Shown: piece after piece, positions 46,189 through 55,552 of the stretch
Position numbering within the stretch: position 1 is the stretch's first letter
Layout: each line of letters begins with the position of its first letter
Source: Terrisporobacter sp.
Lineage (GTDB): Bacteria; Bacillota_A; Clostridia; Peptostreptococcales; Peptostreptococcaceae
Length of the DNA stretch: 64,000 nucleotides
Reading direction: 5' to 3'
NCBI GenBank assembly: GCA_029851945.1
Contig: JARKUZ010000033.1
Location: 10,427-74,426, forward strand
Position numbers and translations under genes: made by a program
The notes under the pieces: generated by a model
The model's database searches: none
Told to the model about the DNA's origin: nothing
The model's input: only the letters and a program-made list of their open reading frames with translations

Positions 46189-47085
46189 ATGAATAAGTTA
46201 AAAGTTTCTTTAATACAAATGAAAACTGGAATAGATAAAAATATTAATCTATTAAAAGCTTCAGATTTAATAAAAAAAGTTTCTATACAAAATCCCGACA
46301 TTATAATATTACCTGAAATGTTTTCATGTCCTTATAATAATTCACAATTTCCCATATTGGCCGAAGAAGAAGGCGGATACTCATTTAAATATTTATCTAA
46401 CTTGGCTAAAGAAAATAATGTCTACTTGGTAGCAGGATCTATCCCTGAAAAATGCAATGATAAAATCTATAACACTTCATATGTTTTTAATAGATATGGA
46501 GAAAAAATTGCATCTCATCGAAAAGTTCATTTATTTGATATTGATATAAAAAATAAACAAACTTTCAAAGAATCAGACACTTTAACTAGTGGAAATAAAG
46601 TTACAGTATTTGATACTGAGTTTTGTAAGATAGGTTTATGTATTTGTTATGATTTTAGATTCCCTGAATTAGCAAGACTTATGGTTGATAAAGGTGCAAA
46701 AATAATAATTGTTCCTGCTGCTTTTAATATGACTACAGGTCCTGCTCATTGGGACATTATGTTTAGATCTAGAGCTATTGATAATCAAGTTTACACAATA
46801 GGATGTTCAACAGCTAGAGATTATAACTCTTCATACATTTCCTATGGACATTCTTTAATTGTATCTCCTTTCGGTGAAATATTGTCTCAGATGAATGATG
46901 AAGAAGGATTTATAACTTACACTATTGATTTAGATCATGTAGAAAAAATCAGAAATGAGCTTCCTCTATTAAAACATAGAAGAAAAGATTTATATGAACT
47001 AAAAGAAATAAAAAATTCGCTTCACTCATGTGGCCAACGAGATACCTTCGCTCCAACTTCAGGCAACGACCTTTCTCAAAAATAA
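46189..47085 (+). CDS. Carbon-nitrogen hydrolase (omega-amidase/Nit2-like) with repeat-derived C-terminus
   Basis: The 298-residue nitrilase-superfamily enzyme has the catalytic triad Glu43 (LPEM), Lys112 (HRKVHLF) and Cys153 (CICYDFRFPE). The sequence around Cys matches omega-amidase/Nit2 enzymes, which deaminate alpha-keto-glutaramate-type amides, though other amides are possible. The ATG at 46189 is chosen over 46177 because GGAGG sits just before it. The last ~24 residues come from the dispersed repeat at 47010-47082, so the native enzyme probably ended near residue 274. Confidence 0.9.
   Translation: MNKLKVSLIQMKTGIDKNINLLKASDLIKKVSIQNPDIIILPEMFSCPYNNSQFPILAEEEGGYSFKYLSNLAKENNVYLVAGSIPEKCNDKIYNTSYVFNRYGEKIASHRKVHLFDIDIKNKQTFKESDTLTSGNKVTVFDTEFCKIGLCICYDFRFPELARLMVDKGAKIIIVPAAFNMTTGPAHWDIMFRSRAIDNQVYTIGCSTARDYNSSYISYGHSLIVSPFGEILSQMNDEEGFITYTIDLDHVEKIRNELPLLKHRRKDLYELKEIKNSLHSCGQRDTFAPTSGNDLSQK
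47010..47082 (+). repeat. Dispersed repeat copy B, reads into the amidase C-terminus
   Basis: The fullest copy of the family: A-run, TTCGCTTCACTCATGT, GCCAACGA, CCTTCGCTCC, ACTTCAGGCAACGACC and TTTCTCAAAA. It is open in the gene's frame and supplies its final residues and stop. It is G+C-richer than its flanks. See also 2086-2137 and 43601-43672. Confidence 0.8.
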
Positions 47086-47169
47086 TATTTCATAATTTTA
47101 TATCTATTGATATTACTTACTACCATAAGCTTCCCACAGATTTAAGCATAATATAATATCTTTGCAAGT

Positions 47170-47216
47170 AAAAAAGTGTAGAAAGAAAACTAATAAAGTT
47201 CTCATCTACACTTTTT
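47170..47216. terminator. Bidirectional terminator, amidase and ImmA-like genes
   Basis: AAAAAGTGTAGA pairs with TCTACACTTTTT around a 22-base loop, between convergent genes. Confidence 0.82.
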
Positions 47217-47217
47217 A

Positions 47218-48351
47218 TTATTTTCTTTTATTTTTAAAATCTATGACTTTAACATCTTTTTTATCTTGAAGAGCACCTTCTTTTAATCCCATTAGTATTT
47301 CTATATCTTTAGGAAAAAGTATCATTCCTTCATTATATAGTTTCTCAATTAATATATTTTTGCTTATTATATTATTCTCTAAAAGTAAATTATAAGCTTT
47401 TTTTAGAGAAGCAGGAGAAGTAGCTCTCACATTATCTAAAGGTTCTTCTTTATGCCATCCTTTTTTCATTAATTCATTCATAAGGTAGTTATACTTTTTA
47501 TAATTAATCATTCCTAAACTATACGCTCTGTATATTACTATACTTATAGGCACCATAAATTTAGACTTAACTTCAACATAAGAATCTAGCTCATTTGGAT
47601 TAAGCAAAACTTGTCTAAAGCTTTCTTCTGGTAATAAAAATGCCGATGCAAAATCATCTTTATTGAACTTTTTAGCAGAAATCCTTAATTCGTTAGATAT
47701 TAAAAATGCAAATTCATATGCCAAATCATAATTTCTTACTGCCAATGCATTTTTATCATGACCTAAAGATACGATGTATTTAAACTTATTATTTATAGAT
47801 TGTTTTTGTGAGTATGGAGAAGCCCCTCTTCTTTCAACATTCATAGCAGTAATAACAATACCTATACTTTCCATAAATGATACCATATTTATTATAGGTT
47901 CATTTTCTACTCCATAATATTCTCTACACTTACTTGCCAATTCTTCCATGCTACAATTTTTATTTAAGTTATCCGGTAAATCTAATTCTGGGAATTGGAT
48001 ATAATTTTCAAAGAATGAATATAATTTATGAATCATAATTAATTTTTCTCTATATGAAATTTCTTCATTTCTTTGTATAGTTGACTGAGGATTAAAATGA
48101 ACTGCATCCACAGTTATTTTTAAATTTTCATTTTTATAAAAATATTCTCTAGGAAAATTTAATACATTTGATAATTTTAGTGCATTTTCTACTGTTGGCT
48201 TGTACTTATTTTCTTCAAAAGCTAGGATATCTTTCTTATTAATATTTGTTTCTTTAGATACTTGATCTATAGTTTTCCCTCTATATACTCTGGCAATTTT
48301 AAGTCTTTTACCATTAAATAATTCTTTCTTCATACTTATGCTCTCTTTCAT
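47218..48351 (-). CDS. Xre-type regulator with degenerate ImmA/IrrE peptidase domain
   Basis: The 377-residue protein has an N-terminal helix-turn-helix (about 15-68: RLKIARVYRGKTIDQVSKET, KPTVENALKLSNVL) and a middle ImmA/IrrE (M78-like) domain at about 90-260 with FASAFLLPEESF. The HExxH zinc motif is replaced by YEFAF (Y212-F216), so both metal-binding His are lost and only Glu213 remains. It is probably a non-proteolytic sensor or regulator. No phage repressor or ICE genes adjoin. The start is uncertain, and an ATG at 48333 with AGAGAG upstream is an alternative. Confidence 0.85.
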   Translation of the reverse strand: MKESISMKKELFNGKRLKIARVYRGKTIDQVSKETNINKKDILAFEENKYKPTVENALKLSNVLNFPREYFYKNENLKITVDAVHFNPQSTIQRNEEISYREKLIMIHKLYSFFENYIQFPELDLPDNLNKNCSMEELASKCREYYGVENEPIINMVSFMESIGIVITAMNVERRGASPYSQKQSINNKFKYIVSLGHDKNALAVRNYDLAYEFAFLISNELRISAKKFNKDDFASAFLLPEESFRQVLLNPNELDSYVEVKSKFMVPISIVIYRAYSLGMINYKKYNYLMNELMKKGWHKEEPLDNVRATSPASLKKAYNLLLENNIISKNILIEKLYNEGMILFPKDIEILMGLKEGALQDKKDVKVIDFKNKRK

Positions 48352-48467
48352 AATGAATAGTTTTTATTAATCAACTTATTATTATACTTAATAAATCAAT
48401 TCTTTTCAAATATCAAATTATCTATTTAATCAAAAGTGCTAATAAATATTATTCTAGGTTATATTTG

Positions 48468-48578
48468 TTATCTATGATTTTTTTCAAACTTTTTATACTT
48501 GTTTTGAGTACGATTATCACTCATAATCAGCCAGCTTACTTTCTTATTTTTATCTACTAACCTACGCAGTTTCTTTTC
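48468..48578 (-). pseudogene. Possible decayed gene fragment
   Basis: An open frame reads EKKLRRLVDKNKKVSWLIMS then DNRTQNKYKKFEKNHR to a TAA. The basic, Trp-containing composition is protein-like, but there is no start codon or ribosome site. It may be debris from an insertion associated with the glycosidase gene. The identity is unknown. Confidence 0.25.
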
Positions 48579-48623
48579 TCATATACCAAAATTTAATATT
48601 GTTCATTCTATTTTCTACAATAT

Positions 48624-48656
48624 AAAAAGGCATATACTATGATAGTATACACCTTT
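48624..48656. terminator. Terminator downstream of the glycosidase gene
   Basis: AAAGGCATATACTAT pairs with ATAGTATACACCTTT (two G-U pairs) around a single-base centre. T-rich tracts lie on both sides. Confidence 0.75.
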
Positions 48657-48843
48657 ATATTTTAATTTTAAGTTTGTAAAATCTTACTTCCGATAAATAT
48701 TATTTAAGATTAAAATATTTGTCAGAAAAATTTTTGTTGTGTCCGGATGCTCATTTCATATAGTAGTTACTTCACAACTCAAGATAAGTACTATACCCAA
48801 TTAAAAAGGCCGCACTTTTTTTATCATAATCTTTTGATATTTC

Positions 48844-51800
48844 TTATTTCATACGTTTTTTGTATTTCTTCAATCCTATACCCGAAAGCGTTCCTCCAGA
48901 AAGTATAAGTGCACCTAGCCATAGTCCCATATTGAAAGTATCACCAGTCTGTGGAGACTGATTTCCACCATTATGTGAAGGCTTATTTTCTGGTTTTGTT
49001 AGAATATTAGTTTCTTTTAGTTCTAAACCTGCAATTGCTTTGTTTAATGCTTCATAGGCTTTTTTAACATCTTCTTCAGTTCTATTTTTATTGTCAAGAA
49101 CTGTTTTTGCATTCTTTAATGCTTCCTGTAATTTATTCCAGCTTTTATCAGTATAATTTCCCTGCTGCATAGTTACATATGTATTATATAGTTTTTCTAA
49201 TGCATCTACATTTACAACAGTTCCTACTTTTACAAGATTATTTCTTGTTTCTTTAGTAAGATTGATAAGTTCAGTCATCTGCTTTTCACTTATATCAGAT
49301 GTATCTTTTACTGCTTTTTCTAAGTTGCCCTTAGCTGATATATATGCTTTCCAGCTATCTGAAGTATAATCTTTTTCTTGTAGTTTTTCTGCATTTAACT
49401 CATCAAGTACTTTCTGTGCTTCGGTAGTATCAGCACGTTTTTCAAGTTGTTTTCGATGTGTATTTAACTCATCTACAAATTTTTCTACATCAGCATCAGA
49501 AGTTGCATTTTTATCTTCCAGTAATTTTTGTGCTGCTTTGATTGTTTTACTTGCAGCCTCTTCATATTTTTTAATTGAAGAAACTGTGTAAGTTTTACTT
49601 AAGTCCTCATTTAGCATAGCATCCAATTTGCTGTAATCAATACGATATACAGGAGAAGATCCCGCAGTTTTTTTACCATATGCTTCAAACTCTACTAAAT
49701 GGTCTGATGTTGATTTTTCTGTTCCACTGACATATATTCTTATATATCTAGCTTTTACAGGTGACTCTAAATTAATTTCTTTTCCATCTGTTGTTTCAGC
49801 ATATAATTTATCTTTACCTTTTCCAAGATTGTGGACAGTTCCTTTTTCATCAGAGTTATATACAATGGTAGCATCATTAAAGTTTGCATCATTGCTTAAT
49901 GAAATCACAGTTGCTCCATATGTTCTTCCATCAGCATAGCGAGTCATATGTAGTTTATCTAACTCATACTCTGCACCTAAATCAATTTCCACATAACGAG
50001 AATGATTTTTGTCGTTTTCAGTATCCGTTAATTCAAGATAATTAGCTTTGTAATTTTTATTACCATCATTCAAGTGACTAAAAGGACGGTCACTCTTTTC
50101 ATTTACTGCTTTTCTTTCTGTTACATCATATGCACTAATTTTTACTTTTGAGTTATTCTTACTTGCAGCTACATTATCATACTTCTCAACGAAATCTGAA
50201 ACTTCATCATATGCCATCGCACGGTCAACAACTGTAACATATGCAGTTGAACCAGTCAATCCATCCGCAAATACCACATCATTTTTCTTAATAACTGGAT
50301 TTGCATTTTTTTCATTAAACTCAGAAGCAACCAAATTTCCATCAATATACAGTTTTAGCATTCCATTGATTTCTTTTACAGCAGTAAACTGATGTTCTTC
50401 TCCATCTGCAATCATACCTTTGACACTTGAATTTACTGCCCCATCCTTGATTGTCTTTTCTGTATATTTTGAATTTACATTTACTCCATTCAATGAGAAG
50501 TTCAAATATCCACCTTCATCAATAGATAAAGTGTAGCTTCCTTCCTGTCTTACAATTTCAACACCTTTAGAAGTTGTCTTCACTTTTCCATTAATAGAGA
50601 ATCCTTCTTTTCCATCAATTGAATAAGCATTTCCTTTATTAATTGCTTTCCCATCCAATTCTCTATTTGTAATACTTGTTACAATGTCATCCTTATAATA
50701 GTCATTTTTTTCACTTGCCTTAGTCGTATTTCCTACAGTATCCTTAACTCCATCTACAGATACCTTTACATCATCAGTATCTGTAATTTCATCTTCTAAT
50801 GTAAGTTCTACAGTTCTTCTATCTTCTTTTAGTACAAGTTCTTTGACTTTGTGTCCTTCAACAGTAATATTTTCTTTTTCAGGAGTACGAATTGTTTCAT
50901 TGAATTCTACTTCTACTTTGTTTTCATTTGCATGGATAGAGTCAATAACTGCACTTTTTGTATCTTTTGCTCCATACTGCATAATCAAAGTTTCTTTTGG
51001 TTCCAATGTGTATGTAATTTCATCACCATAAGATAATGTTTTATCAGTTTGATATTTCATATCTCCAATGATTACTTTACCATAAACATCATTTGTACCT
51101 TCACCAACACCAATCTGACGGTCATATTTAATTGTATATGTCTTCTTTTCATTAGAAGGGTTTCTTAAAGATACAATTCCATCACTGCCATTCCAGCATG
51201 AGTAACCATATACATCTCCATTGTCTGGTTTTCCTCCGAACATTTTTGACTTCTGAAGAATATCAAAATTATCTTCGATCCAATTTGATGCTTCTGCATT
51301 TATATCCCATTTATCATCGTCAAACATGTTGAAGCTGTAGTAGTATTCCCAGAAAGCAGTTCCTCTTGTTCCAAGCATGTATAAGTATTCTCTCAATTCG
51401 TCATCCTCGAACTCAATAGGATCTCTGCTCTTTCCTTCATGTGTTCTATTTCCATAAACTGGGTCATGGTTATAGAAATATTTGAATGGTAGCTGCCACT
51501 GACGTTCATTTACGAATTCATAGTATGAGTTATCACGATATGTCAGCATTTGCTGTTCATCTGTTGAATCAAACTTCTTTGTGAAGTCAACATCTGCTGT
51601 ATTCTGCATCCATACGCTATTTACCCACTGTAAATACCATGGACTAGGGTTTACATAAGAAGTCATGTTAATCCATAAATCTTCTCCTCCCTTTTGTGCT
51701 CTCATTTTTTCGTACATGTCTGTCCAACGTTCATATGTTTCAGTAATTGTGTATTCAGGTTTTCCAGTAACATAATATTCTGATTCTTCAGTAGAAGGGT

Positions 51801-53721
51801 TTAATAACATACCATCTAATTTCCAGTAGTTTACATTGAAGTTCTCCTGATATTTAAGGAAAACATCTTTTAAAAGCTTATTTGTATAGCGTGCATCAGA
51901 AATGTTAATGTCTCCGCCAGATTGCTTGTTTACAGAACCAAGTCCATTATTAGCTATCCAATTTGCAATCTGCCCTTCTGTTCCATACCCTCCACGTGGT
52001 CCAAGCCATAAACCAAAGTTTGAACCCAACTGTTCTACTTGAAGACTTGAATCGTACAATTGATTAGGGAATTTATCGTTAAAATCCCAGAATGAGCTAT
52101 AATTTACCCATCCATCATCTACTACATAAGAATCCAGTGGATTTACACCATGCTGAGTAAATCCTTTCTCAACCTCATAGAAGCTCTTCTTAATATTTTC
52201 GGCAGAAATATCTTTCATATGATCAAACCATGAGTTATACTGCTGACGAAAATCTGTATCTGTAGCAATCGTTTCAATGTATTCATAGAAATCACTTTGA
52301 ACAACATTGTAGTCCTTACTTCTAGCTGCACCTACAACAGCATCCCATGTTGTCATCTTTCCAGCAGTGTTATTATCGTTATAATCAAAGTGTTTATCTT
52401 TAGCTAAAGATTTTCCATAGTGATAACGAATAAATCCGTTTTCTTCCCTAATTTTATTCTCAGTCTGTGGAAATTCACAACCAAAGTACATTGCACCTAG
52501 ATAATATGGCTGTCCAAGTTCTAGATAGTCACCTTTCATTCCTGCCATCCAACCATTGTCTTTCTGTTCAGGAATTGTCCAATACTCATCTTCTTTTAAA
52601 TCAGACTCGTTGATATTCATATTTTCTAAATCAATATAGTCAATTATTGCCTTATCTGCAAGATTTTCTGGCACAGAGATATTTAAATGTTTACGCATGA
52701 AAGAATCACCATTTTTCATAGTAATTACTTCACTGATAGTATATTCTACCCCTTGAACTATTATAGGATTAAAATTAAATGTTAGTGTCTTTCCTCCGTC
52801 AATATTTTTTTCAACTGGTTCACCATTTAGTGTCAGTTCACTACTTTTGATTTGTGTAATTGACTTTTCTGGGAAAACTCCTTTATCTTCGAAAAACTCA
52901 AATTCAGAACAGCAAGCTACATCAGGACTCGACTGCCCTCCTGGCTCATAGCTAGAAGTGAATTCTACGCGAACATACTGTGCATTGATTCCTTCTCCTT
53001 CAAAATTAACATAAGATTCCTTCTTATTCTCAAATGTACCAGTTAAAACAGGTGTTGTAGATTCTTTAAGTTGGTCCATACTTTCAGCTGTATAGATTTT
53101 AAACTCTTTTACATGTCCACTTACAGTTGGATTACCTTCAGCATCTACTCTTTGCTGATAGCGAAGTGACTGAATATTTTTCACTTCCTTCAAATCAAGA
53201 TAAATGTTGTGTGGATATTTTAATTCATCGTCTGTTACACCATCTTTATATTTTGAATGATAGTAAGTTTCGTTTTTCCCATCAAACATTTTATCTGCAG
53301 AACCACCATTGTTACCTTCAGCTTCTGATACACTATCAGAAGTTATTTCCCAATCACTATTTTGAATTTTTTTAGTTGGAGCAATGAAACTATTCTCATC
53401 AAGTCCATTTTCTAGAGTATTGATCACAAACTCTTCACTACCCACCTCAGGGACTAATACAGTACTTTTTTCTCCTGTACGATAGTTTGTAATGTTCTCT
53501 GTTTTAAGTTTTCCATCTGCTGTATTAAAAGTTCTAGTGATAAATTCGTTTCCAAAAGTAAAAGAAGTTCCATTTTTTCTTAAAGAAACAGATCCCATCG
53601 TTTTAACTTGCGAACTTTCTTGCGCTTGCACATAAGTTGGATTCAAAGGTAAAAGTGAACCAAAACTAATGCATAATGCCATGAAAGTTGCTGCACCTTT
53701 ATACATTGTTTTTTTCTTCAT
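48844..53721 (-). CDS. Large wall-anchored clan GH-D (GH36-like) glycosidase with CBM, FIVAR and SPQTG sorting signal
   Basis: The 1625-residue secreted protein has a signal peptide (about 1-33), an F5/8C-type carbohydrate-binding domain (about 130-275), and an alpha-galactosidase-like TIM barrel (about 480-800) with YVVDDGW (about 531) and NYWKLDGML (about 630). The Asp of KLD should be the nucleophile. C-terminal beta and LamG-like regions, a second F5/8C domain (about 1195-1345) and FIVAR-type helical modules (about 1365-1580) follow, ending in SPQTGD, a hydrophobic span and KKYKKRMK. Substrates such as mucin or blood-group alpha-Gal/GalNAc are inferred. Composition is unlike the neighbours (28 of 60 bases G+C at 51961-52020). 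Confidence 0.88.
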   Translation of the reverse strand: MKKKTMYKGAATFMALCISFGSLLPLNPTYVQAQESSQVKTMGSVSLRKNGTSFTFGNEFITRTFNTADGKLKTENITNYRTGEKSTVLVPEVGSEEFVINTLENGLDENSFIAPTKKIQNSDWEITSDSVSEAEGNNGGSADKMFDGKNETYYHSKYKDGVTDDELKYPHNIYLDLKEVKNIQSLRYQQRVDAEGNPTVSGHVKEFKIYTAESMDQLKESTTPVLTGTFENKKESYVNFEGEGINAQYVRVEFTSSYEPGGQSSPDVACCSEFEFFEDKGVFPEKSITQIKSSELTLNGEPVEKNIDGGKTLTFNFNPIIVQGVEYTISEVITMKNGDSFMRKHLNISVPENLADKAIIDYIDLENMNINESDLKEDEYWTIPEQKDNGWMAGMKGDYLELGQPYYLGAMYFGCEFPQTENKIREENGFIRYHYGKSLAKDKHFDYNDNNTAGKMTTWDAVVGAARSKDYNVVQSDFYEYIETIATDTDFRQQYNSWFDHMKDISAENIKKSFYEVEKGFTQHGVNPLDSYVVDDGWVNYSSFWDFNDKFPNQLYDSSLQVEQLGSNFGLWLGPRGGYGTEGQIANWIANNGLGSVNKQSGGDINISDARYTNKLLKDVFLKYQENFNVNYWKLDGMLLNPSTEESEYYVTGKPEYTITETYERWTDMYEKMRAQKGGEDLWINMTSYVNPSPWYLQWVNSVWMQNTADVDFTKKFDSTDEQQMLTYRDNSYYEFVNERQWQLPFKYFYNHDPVYGNRTHEGKSRDPIEFEDDELREYLYMLGTRGTAFWEYYYSFNMFDDDKWDINAEASNWIEDNFDILQKSKMFGGKPDNGDVYGYSCWNGSDGIVSLRNPSNEKKTYTIKYDRQIGVGEGTNDVYGKVIIGDMKYQTDKTLSYGDEITYTLEPKETLIMQYGAKDTKSAVIDSIHANENKVEVEFNETIRTPEKENITVEGHKVKELVLKEDRRTVELTLEDEITDTDDVKVSVDGVKDTVGNTTKASEKNDYYKDDIVTSITNRELDGKAINKGNAYSIDGKEGFSINGKVKTTSKGVEIVRQEGSYTLSIDEGGYLNFSLNGVNVNSKYTEKTIKDGAVNSSVKGMIADGEEHQFTAVKEINGMLKLYIDGNLVASEFNEKNANPVIKKNDVVFADGLTGSTAYVTVVDRAMAYDEVSDFVEKYDNVAASKNNSKVKISAYDVTERKAVNEKSDRPFSHLNDGNKNYKANYLELTDTENDKNHSRYVEIDLGAEYELDKLHMTRYADGRTYGATVISLSNDANFNDATIVYNSDEKGTVHNLGKGKDKLYAETTDGKEINLESPVKARYIRIYVSGTEKSTSDHLVEFEAYGKKTAGSSPVYRIDYSKLDAMLNEDLSKTYTVSSIKKYEEAASKTIKAAQKLLEDKNATSDADVEKFVDELNTHRKQLEKRADTTEAQKVLDELNAEKLQEKDYTSDSWKAYISAKGNLEKAVKDTSDISEKQMTELINLTKETRNNLVKVGTVVNVDALEKLYNTYVTMQQGNYTDKSWNKLQEALKNAKTVLDNKNRTEEDVKKAYEALNKAIAGLELKETNILTKPENKPSHNGGNQSPQTGDTFNMGLWLGALILSGGTLSGIGLKKYKKRMK

Positions 53722-54297
53722 TTTTTAACTCCTTTCTTGATTATATACGTGTATTATTGCATAATCTCCTTGCTTCAATTATAAATACTCCTGACTTCTT
53801 TAAAAATTTCATACACCCCCACTCCAAACGAAATTATTTTGTAACTATTTTTATTGTATCGTTTTCCTAATCCTCCCGTCTTTGTAAAAAATGACTTTTT
53901 GTTTGCATTTTTTAGTACAAATCATCTATTTAAATCACAAAATAATAAAAAATTCAACATTATTTACTACTTTTTTACAATAGAAATTACATAATATTTT
54001 TATATTCCACCTATTTCTTTTCTCATTTACTAACGATACTTACTATTATAATTTATCAAGAAAATAAACATTGTTTCACAGAAATAGAAAAGACACTTCT
54101 AGTTTGAAGTGCCTGTCTATTGCATATTCATTTTTACAATCAAATTATCTTCTGTTGTCTATAATTCTTATGTTTCTATTTTTTTCCAAGCACCCTTACT
54201 ACAAGAATACATTTAAAATAGAAAAAATATCCTAAATCTGAAATGTCTATCTATCATATCTTTGTTTTCTAGTATTTTTCATTTCATTAAGAAATAC
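53722..54297. other. Long intergenic region upstream of the glycosidase gene
   Basis: The 576 bp hold the glycosidase promoter region and AAGGAG ribosome site, a terminator for the anti-sigma-like gene (54086-54113), and a degenerate second copy of the surrounding ~45 bases at about 54218-54262. No open frame with a ribosome site is seen. Confidence 0.5.
54086..54113 (-). terminator. Terminator downstream of the ECF sigma operon
   Basis: GGCACTTC pairs with GAAGTGTC on the minus strand and is followed by TTTTCTATTTC. It lies about 185 bp past the stop codon. Confidence 0.6.
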
Positions 54298-55056
54298 TTA
54301 AAAATATTTACTCTTAATTTTTTCTATTTCATCTTTATCAATATCTTCTGCTTTCCCAATACTTCCATCTAACATCTCCCAAACATAATTATGTATTTCA
54401 ACAGCATTAGAAAAGTCGCCTTTTGTCCATTTACTTAAACCATTTCTAAGATGCATTCTGTCATAATCATCTTTAATAAGCTCTACACATTCCAATGCCA
54501 GTGTTATAGTTTCTGGCGTTACTTCTGTACACTGCCATTTATATTCAGCCTTTATAATTGTATTTGCTAAAGAGTGAATTAACTTTATTGCTCCATTAGA
54601 GTTAGTTGGCTTTTGAACATCTTTAGCCTTGATAAATTCTGTATTTTTATTAGAGTCTATCTCTCCCTCTATAACTTCTTTATTACCTATTCCTAAAAAC
54701 GAAGCTATGTTGTCTGTTTGAATAAACTTATTTATCTTAACAAAAACAGGATATATTGTAGGCACTTTAATAAATGTTTTAGGATAAATAATACCTATAA
54801 AAGGAGATATTATCAATAAAACAATAGCTATATCTAAAATCATATATCTTATATCTTTACGTTTTTCTTTTTTCCTTATTTTTAAAGACCTATTAACTAT
54901 CCTATCAAAATTTTGGGGCAATTCAATTTTGTTTATAGCCCCATCCTCTATATAAAAATCTCTTATATCCTTTTCTATATCTACATCTATATTTTTTTCT
55001 ATACAATCTAAGTCTAATGTTTCTAAGAGGCCATTCTTTTTTCTAATTTTATTCAT
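54298..55056 (-). CDS. Anti-sigma-like single-pass membrane protein (DUF6241-like external domain)
   Basis: The 252-residue protein has an acidic cytoplasmic N-terminus (about 1-70), one membrane helix (about 71-93) and an external helical domain (about 145-245) with IKLIHSLANTIIKAEYKWQ and HLRNGLSKWTKGDFSNAVEIH. Its gene starts one base after the ECF sigma gene, the usual sign of a cognate anti-sigma factor. No zinc-type ZAS motif is visible in the N-terminus, so the sigma-binding mode is unclear. The external domain may sense envelope conditions. Confidence 0.78.
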   Translation of the reverse strand: MNKIRKKNGLLETLDLDCIEKNIDVDIEKDIRDFYIEDGAINKIELPQNFDRIVNRSLKIRKKEKRKDIRYMILDIAIVLLIISPFIGIIYPKTFIKVPTIYPVFVKINKFIQTDNIASFLGIGNKEVIEGEIDSNKNTEFIKAKDVQKPTNSNGAIKLIHSLANTIIKAEYKWQCTEVTPETITLALECVELIKDDYDRMHLRNGLSKWTKGDFSNAVEIHNYVWEMLDGSIGKAEDIDKDEIEKIKSKYF

Positions 55057-55057
55057 C

Positions 55058-55552
55058 TTATAAATCCTCCTTTAATTCTTTTTTAAGAATCTTTAAAGAT
55101 TTTCTAAGATACATCTTTACAGTACTTTCATTTATACTTAATATTTCTGAAATTTCTTCATATGATAAATTATAAAAATAAGTAAGTATAACAACGTTTT
55201 TTAAATGCACCTCTAATATATCTATAGATTTATATAGGTCTATCTTCTCAGTATCATACATAAAGTCCGACTTACTTTCCTCAAAATCAACCATACCAAA
55301 CTCTTCTATATATTCATTAGTATATTTGATAGTTATTCTCATAATATAATTTTTAAAGTTATCTATCTTAGACATTTTATGTATATTATCGTAAATATAT
55401 AGTATAGTTTTTTTCATAATTATCTTTGCATCTTCTTCATACTTTGTATGAAGATAAGCTAGTTTATAAATAGACTCACTGTTCATTTTTATAAGCTCTT
55501 TCAAGGCATTTTTATTACCTTTAACAGCTTTTTCAAATGCAATTTCCCCCAT
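55058..55552 (-). CDS. ECF-type RNA polymerase sigma factor
   Basis: The 164-residue protein has sigma region 2 (about 5-75, NKNALKELIKMNSESIYKLAYLHT, with a diverged -10-binding part) and region 4 (about 108-160, LKNVVILTYFYNLSYEEISE and ILSINESTVKMYLRKSLKIL). The short size and lack of region 3 mark the ECF group. It is translationally adjacent to the membrane protein at 54298. A GAGAGGAG ribosome site precedes the ATG. Target promoters are unknown, and autoregulation is common but not shown here. Confidence 0.9.
   Translation of the reverse strand: MGEIAFEKAVKGNKNALKELIKMNSESIYKLAYLHTKYEEDAKIIMKKTILYIYDNIHKMSKIDNFKNYIMRITIKYTNEYIEEFGMVDFEESKSDFMYDTEKIDLYKSIDILEVHLKNVVILTYFYNLSYEEISEILSINESTVKMYLRKSLKILKKELKEDL

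Larger units (their letters stand above)
48352..48843. other. Intergenic region with terminator and possible gene remnant
   Basis: The 492 bp include an open minus-strand frame without a start (48468-48578) and a terminator (48624-48656). From about 48660 to 48843 the sequence is locally G+C-richer, with GTGTCCGGATGC and AAGGCCGCAC segments. This may mark the edge of the unusual glycosidase locus. Confidence 0.5.

Noticed and set aside
53840..53870. cre-like sequence (GGAAAACGATACAA on the minus strand) upstream of the glycosidase gene
   Set aside because: It has two mismatches to the CcpA consensus at informative positions and its placement relative to a promoter is unclear.
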